11,093 nucleotides of DNA from Candidatus Thiodictyon intracellulare (GTDB lineage: Bacteria; Pseudomonadota; Gammaproteobacteria; Chromatiales; Chromatiaceae): positions 1 to 11,093 of the forward strand of contig JADNEJ010000178.1 in assembly GCA_016292295.1 (NCBI GenBank), read 5' to 3'. Of this stretch, positions 7,868-11,093 are shown in pieces. The translations under genes and the position numbers were made by a program. Numbering within the stretch: position 1 is the stretch's first letter; each line of letters begins with the position of its first letter. The notes beneath the pieces were generated by a model. The model saw nothing but the letters and a program-made list of their open reading frames with translations. It did not search any database and was not told the DNA's origin.

Positions 7868-8163
7868 ATGACCGACCAGATTGGCCAAGACGATACCGGC
7901 CTCATCGTCACGCTGCTGGAGCGTTTGCGCAAACAGCGCCTCCCCCCCGCGTCCTGGCCCTCAAGACGAAGGTGGGTACGGGCGGCACCCTGGACAGCTT
8001 CGACCTCGACTTCCTGCACGAGGTCTTCGCCGACGCCAACAGCCTCAAGCCCCTGTGAGAGCACCACCCGGAATTCAACCAAATCGCCGGCCAATTGATC
8101 CACATTTACCATGAGATCACCGAGCGCGCCCTCGCCAATGAGACTGGCGCCAATCCGAAATGA
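7868..8163 (+). pseudogene. Small conserved-looking gene between hoxY and hoxH, with a frameshift and an in-frame TGA
   Basis: From ATG 7868 (weak GGAA at 7857-7860) the frame reads TGLIVTLLERLRKQRLP and then loses sense at a run of seven C (7942-7948). A -1 shift there continues as RVLALKTKVGTGGTLDSFD, then LDFLHEVFADANSLKPL, a TGA at 8056-8058, and then EHHPEFNQIAGQLIHIYHE and ITERALANETGANPK to the TGA at 8161-8163. The combined product would be about 97 residues, acidic, helical and soluble. I do not recognise a named family, but the composition and periodicity look like a genuine cytosolic helical protein. The TGA sits where TGG (Trp) or another sense codon would fit. Two independent lesions favour a recent pseudogene. 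C_CCC_CCC is, however, a formal -1 slippery heptamer in the correct frame, so recoding or sequencing error cannot be excluded for that lesion. From memory, the position matches small accessory ORFs of cyanobacterial hox operons. Confidence 0.7.
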
Positions 8164-8232
8164 CACGCTCGAACGCGCTCCGCGCCCGACCCGTCGGACC
8201 GTTCCACTTACTTATCAAAGGGGACTGCACCC

Positions 8233-9660
8233 ATGAGCCGCACCGTCACCATCGAACCGGTTACCCGCATCGAGGGGCATGCCCGTATCACCCTGCAACT
8301 CGGCGACCAGGGCGAGGTGCAGGACGCCTGCTTCCACCTCACCCAGTTCCGTGGCTTCGAGAAGTTCTGCGAAGGCCGCCCCTACCGCGAGATGCCGGCG
8401 CTGACCGCCCGCACCTGCGGCATCTGCCCGGTGAGCCATGTGCTTGCCTCCAACAAGGCGTGCGACTATCTGCTCTCAGTCACGATCCCTCCGACCGCCG
8501 AGAAGCTGCGCCGCATCATCAACCTGGCCCAGATCACCCAGTCCCACGCCCTATCCTTCTTCCACCTGTCCTCTCCCGACCTGCTTCTGGGCTGGGACTC
8601 GGCCCCGGCCAGCCGCAACATCTTCGGCGTCATGCGCCAGGACCCGGCCTTGGCCCGCGATGGGATCAGGCTGCGCCAGATCGGCCAGACCATCATCGAA
8701 ACCCTGGGCGGCAAGAAGATCCACCCGACCTGGGTGGTCCCGGGTGGGGTCAGTGAGGCACTGACCCTGGAGAAGCGCGAGACCATGCTCAAGATGATGC
8801 CCGAGGGCCTTGAGATCGCCAAGCGTACCTATGCCTTCTTTAAGACCCTGGTCCCCAAGTTCAAGGACGAGGCCTCCAACTTCGGCACCCAGGACACCAT
8901 GTTCCTGAGCCTGGTCAGCCCGGAGGGCAACCTGGAGCACTACGACGGCTTCCTGCGCATCAAGGATGCCCGCGGCCATATCGTCGAGGACATGGTGCCC
9001 ACCTGGGAGTATGAGCGCCTGGTCGGCGAGGCGGTGGAGGACTTCAGCTACATGAAATTCCCCTATTATAAGCCCATCGGCTATCCGCAGGGGATCTACC
9101 GGGTCGGCCCCCTGGCCCGGCTCAACAACGCCGATTCCTGCGGTACTCCCTATGCCGACGTGGCCCTGGCCGAATTCCACATGCTCCAGGAGTCCGGCCC
9201 CATCGCCAGCAGCTTCCACTACCACTATGCGCGGCTGGTCGAGATCATCTATGCAATCGAGATGATGGAGCGCCTGCTCAAGGACCCCGACATCTTGGAT
9301 CGCCGCGTCCGCGCCCGCGCCCGCAGCAACCGTGACGAGGGCATCGGCGTGTCCGAGGCGCCGCGCGGCACCCTGATGCATCACTACAAGATCGACGACG
9401 ACGGGCTCGTCACCTCGGTCAACCTGATCATCGCCACCGGCCACAACAACCTGGCCATGAACGCGGCGATCCGCCAGGTCGCCGATGCCTATGTCGATGG
9501 CAACAACCTGCAGGAAGGCATGTTGAACCGGGTCGAGGCGGTCATCCGCTGCTATGACCCCTGCCTCTCGTGCGCCTCTCACGCCTTCGGTGAAATGCCG
9601 CTCGTGATTGAGATTAAGGACGCCACGGGCCAAGTGGTGAATCGGCTGAGACGCGGGTAG
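8233..9660 (+). CDS. hoxH: HoxH, catalytic large subunit of the bidirectional [NiFe] hydrogenase
   Basis: The 475-residue large subunit holds the Ni-Fe(CN)2CO centre. Ligand pairs are Cys62 and Cys65 (RTCGICPVSH) and Cys444 and Cys447 (DPCLSCASHAF). Other family signatures are EPVTRIEGHARI at the N-terminus and FRGFEKFCEGRP near residue 40. A 25-residue tail follows His450 (AFGEMPLVIEIK and onward); this is the extension that a specific endopeptidase removes after nickel insertion, so the protein is made as a precursor and needs HypA-F plus HoxW. AAAGGGGA at about 8217-8223 precedes ATG 8233. The length is typical and no lesion is seen. Confidence 0.97.
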   Translation: MSRTVTIEPVTRIEGHARITLQLGDQGEVQDACFHLTQFRGFEKFCEGRPYREMPALTARTCGICPVSHVLASNKACDYLLSVTIPPTAEKLRRIINLAQITQSHALSFFHLSSPDLLLGWDSAPASRNIFGVMRQDPALARDGIRLRQIGQTIIETLGGKKIHPTWVVPGGVSEALTLEKRETMLKMMPEGLEIAKRTYAFFKTLVPKFKDEASNFGTQDTMFLSLVSPEGNLEHYDGFLRIKDARGHIVEDMVPTWEYERLVGEAVEDFSYMKFPYYKPIGYPQGIYRVGPLARLNNADSCGTPYADVALAEFHMLQESGPIASSFHYHYARLVEIIYAIEMMERLLKDPDILDRRVRARARSNRDEGIGVSEAPRGTLMHHYKIDDDGLVTSVNLIIATGHNNLAMNAAIRQVADAYVDGNNLQEGMLNRVEAVIRCYDPCLSCASHAFGEMPLVIEIKDATGQVVNRLRRG

Positions 9661-10089
9661 GGTGTGGATAAGGGCCACGCGCGTCCACTATCGCGCGGCC
9701 GGCGCCATGGGGCCTTGGCCGTCGTTCCGGTCGCAATGAAACCGGAGGTCGAGGCTTTAGCCGGTCGAGCTTGTATCCGCGCGGCCTCCGTCCGGCTAAC
9801 GGCCATGGAAGGTCACTCTACCACCCCGGACCATGAAAGCATGTCAGGCTAACGGAACGCGCCTTCGCTGATCGGCTATTTTCGGCTATCTTTTCAGAGA
9901 AACGTCAGTATTAACAGATGGCTTCGTCTGCTACTTCACGGTAAAGCCTCGACCTTCGGTTTCCAATGCCTGTACGGCGGCCGGAATCATGACCGAGGCC
10001 GCTATGGTGCGCAGCCGAGGATCTACCCGCAACGGCCATAGCGCCCTTGGTGCCATGGCCGTTGACCCGCCTCATTCACGCGAGTCGAC
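9661..10089. other. Noncoding, inverted-repeat-rich region between hoxH and hoxW
   Basis: No convincing gene is found in these 429 bases on either strand; a 62-codon frame at 9664-9852 has no recognisable motif or ribosome binding site. Structures seen are a stem around CGCGCG (9678-9683 with 9692-9697) directly after hoxH, lacking a T-run; TCCGGT/ACCGGA (9726-9731 with 9741-9746); a direct repeat GGCTAACGG (9794-9802 and 9847-9855); an adjacent pair TCGGCTAT (9872-9879 and 9882-9889); and the long hairpin before hoxW. The stretch looks like remnants of dispersed repeats or a small non-autonomous element rather than a plain operon spacer. Confidence 0.5.
10030..10064 (+). other. Long near-perfect hairpin just upstream of hoxW
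   Basis: CAACGGCCAT (10030-10039) pairs perfectly with ATGGCCGTTG (10055-10064). After one A-C mismatch the pairing continues as GCGCC/GGTGC (10041-10045 with 10049-10053, one G-T/U pair) around a CTT loop. The structure ends 25 bases before the hoxW start codon. It could influence hoxW translation or RNA stability, or be one end or copy of a repeat. There is no T-run. Confidence 0.6.
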
Positions 10090-10554
10090 ATGACCAACCT
10101 CAAGACCCTGATCATCGGCTACGGCAGCCCCATCCGCGGCGACGACGCCATCGGTCCACTGGCCGCCGACGCCCTGGCGGCTGGCCCCCTGCCGGCAGCG
10201 GTCAGCGTGATCTCCCGCCACATCCTCACCGCCGAACTCACAGAAGACATCGCCGCCGCCGACCGGGTGATCTTCCTCGATGCCGCCGTCGAGGGCGAAC
10301 CCGGCGAGGTCCGGGTCCGCCGCCTGGAGCCAGATGCCACCGCACTCTCCAGCATGGCACACTTCCTGGACCCGCGGGAACTGCTCGCCTGGGCTCAAAC
10401 CCTCTACCAGCGCGAACCCGCCGCCTACCTGGTCTCCGCCGTCGGGCAGTCGTTCGACTATGCCAACTATGCCTTGAGCCCCACCGCCGCCGCCGCCCTG
10501 GACCCCATGATCACCCGGGTCCGCGCCCTCATCGCCGAGCCGCTGGCCCCGTAG
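10090..10554 (+). CDS. hoxW: HoxW, hydrogenase maturation endopeptidase for HoxH
   Basis: The 154-residue protein belongs to the HybD/HyaD/HycI peptidase family, which senses bound nickel in the large subunit and removes its C-terminal tail. The N-terminal motif LIIGYGSPIRGDDAIGP (7-23) matches the GxGNxLxxDE/DDxxG signature. The three expected metal-contacting positions are an acid at Asp18/Asp19, Asp64 in IFLDAAVEG, and His91 in MAHFLDP. It is cytosolic and of normal length. The ribosome binding site is weak (GCGAG near 10080-10084). It lies downstream of hoxH on the same strand, so HoxH is the probable substrate, although the 429-base gap leaves co-transcription uncertain. Confidence 0.92.
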   Translation: MTNLKTLIIGYGSPIRGDDAIGPLAADALAAGPLPAAVSVISRHILTAELTEDIAAADRVIFLDAAVEGEPGEVRVRRLEPDATALSSMAHFLDPRELLAWAQTLYQREPAAYLVSAVGQSFDYANYALSPTAAAALDPMITRVRALIAEPLAP

Positions 10555-10571
10555 GGTCCGCTGCGCGGACC
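10555..10571 (+). repeat. Hairpin directly after the hoxW stop (REP-like)
   Basis: GGTCCGC (10555-10561) and GCGGACC (10565-10571) form a perfect 7-bp stem with a TGC loop, starting at the base after the TAG stop. No T-run follows. Very similar stop-adjacent GTAGGGT(C/G)CGC hairpins are, from memory, common dispersed elements in proteobacteria, so this is probably a mobile palindromic unit that may act as an RNA end-stabiliser. Confidence 0.5.
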
Positions 10572-10914
10572 AACGACCCAAAGGCATTCGGGCTGCCTGC
10601 GGCCGACTGAGGCCCCGATCGGTCGCATAAGGGTTTCAACTTCGACCTAGATGGTTCAGGCAGCCAAATTGCCGAATGACCCTGGAACGGTGCATCGGGA
10701 GCACGCGCCCAGGCTATTGACATAAATATTAAATACACAGAGTGATGACAAACAAAGAAAATTTCGATTGACTACGCTAGGACCCCTCGGTTCATAAGGT
10801 AGTTAGTCCGCAAAAATCTAGTCGGGCGTCAGGAGCGCAAGTATCTCGTGAATGGCCTAAATGGTAATTCCGCCCAAGCCATTTCGACTAGTGTCGTTTA
10901 TCACGCTTTGACTC
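10572..10914. other. Intergenic region with no recognised gene
   Basis: I see no supported gene in this stretch. It becomes clearly AT-richer after about 10710, where TTGACA (about 10715-10720) is followed by an A/T-rich run, but no good -10 element at a normal distance was found. The low GC next to an insertion sequence is compatible with acquired or decaying DNA. Confidence 0.4.
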
Positions 10915-10990
10915 GCTGTTACACACTAACAGCCTGTCGGACTTAGCGATCGGCGCTACCGCCTGAGGCCCTTGGGCGAGCTTTTATGGC

Positions 10991-11012
10991 AAAAAAGAGC
11001 CGGTTTTCGGCT
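10991..11012 (-). terminator. Intrinsic terminator of the IS transposase
   Basis: On the minus strand the stem AGCCG-AAAAC-CGGCT (11012 to 10998) is followed by C and six T (down to 10991), a standard Rho-independent terminator. It overlaps the transposase stop codon (11011-11013). Confidence 0.7.
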
Positions 11013-11093
11013 AGAAACGCAGTTTTCCGCGGTGTTCTCCTGACTGCAGACGTAATACGGCCATCCGTTTCAGGTTCCACGCCAGGCAGACCA
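11011..11093 (-). CDS. Transposase C-terminus, IS1182 type (partial)
   Basis: The last 26 codons and TAG stop are present on the minus strand; the gene enters from the right edge. The sequence VCLAWNLKRMAVLRLQ is the characteristic C-terminal helix of IS1182-group DDE transposases (CLAWNLKRM). The stop is covered by an intrinsic terminator. Whether the rest of the gene is intact cannot be seen. Confidence 0.75.
   Translation of the reverse strand, partial: VCLAWNLKRMAVLRLQSGEHRGKLRF

Larger units (their letters stand above)
10915..11093 (-). mobile_element. IS1182-type insertion sequence, 3' end of transposase, continuing beyond the window
   Basis: The right edge holds the end of a minus-strand transposase gene with its terminator, followed outward by about 60 bases of noncoding DNA. 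The outer tip probably lies near AGCCTGTCGGACTTAG (10931-10946), which resembles terminal repeats of this group from memory. It abuts a perfect inverted repeat GCTGTTA-CACAC-TAACAGC (10915-10933). The exact boundary cannot be fixed, because the other end is outside the window. Confidence 0.65.

Noticed and set aside
7816..8058. TTG-started frame with AAGGAG upstream, covering the second half of the small gene
   Set aside because: The ribosome binding site is good, but the first 40 residues are low-complexity nonsense, while the ATG 7868 frame gives a natural helical N-terminus. It remains a possible translated form.
8056..8058. TGA as a selenocysteine codon
   Set aside because: No selenocysteine-insertion hairpin was evident right after it and no redox motif surrounds it; a Trp codon change is simpler.
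8551..9678. 375-codon minus-strand open frame opposite hoxH (and similar ones opposite hoxF and hoxU)
   Set aside because: These are long antisense frames produced by high-GC codon use in real genes.
9664..9852. 62-codon frame after hoxH
   Set aside because: No ribosome binding site, no motif, and it crosses inverted repeats.

Overview
The window is high-GC bacterial DNA dominated by one gene set: a bidirectional, NAD(P)-linked [NiFe] hydrogenase operon on the + strand (hoxE, hoxF, hoxU, hoxY, hoxH) followed by its maturation endopeptidase gene (hoxW). The diaphorase has the five-subunit HoxEFUYH composition. Together with a DUF29 gene, several transposase remnants and many GC-rich hairpins, this suggests a gammaproteobacterium of the purple sulfur type (Chromatiaceae, Thiocapsa-like). 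That assignment rests on gene content and style only; no marker gene is present.

Layout. 1-779 (- strand): two degraded transposase fragments, an IS630-type piece and a second DDE-type piece, joined in one open frame that runs off the left edge. 780-1271 (-): a low-molecular-weight protein-tyrosine-phosphatase gene broken by three traceable indels. 1338-3392 (-): an intact 684-residue DUF255/YyaL-type thioredoxin-domain protein. 3393-3714: divergent intergenic region holding an AT-rich island with an 18-bp palindromic element and a GC-rich leader hairpin; it is the likely hox control region. 3715-9660 (+): the hox operon. hoxE/hoxF overlap as GTGA and hoxU/hoxY as ATGA, but the operon is interrupted twice: a DUF29 gene flanked by hairpins lies between hoxF and hoxU, and a small gene broken by a frameshift and an in-frame TGA lies between hoxY and hoxH. 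9661-10089: noncoding, rich in inverted repeats, with a long hairpin just upstream of hoxW. 10090-10554 (+): hoxW. 10555-10914: no gene seen. About 10915-11093: one end of an IS1182-type insertion sequence, with the transposase C-terminus and its terminator on the - strand.

How the genes work together. HoxY (proximal [4Fe-4S]) and HoxH ([NiFe] site) form the hydrogenase module. HoxU, HoxF and HoxE carry electrons through iron-sulfur clusters to FMN and NAD(P)H. HoxW is expected to remove the C-terminal extension of HoxH after nickel insertion. All cluster- and metal-binding residues that I could check in HoxE, F, U, Y and H are present, so the enzyme looks functional. The most unusual parts are the two extra-gene slots in the operon. 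From memory, they match the positions of accessory ORFs in the Synechocystis hox operon. One slot holds a DUF29 gene, the other a decayed or recoded small protein gene.
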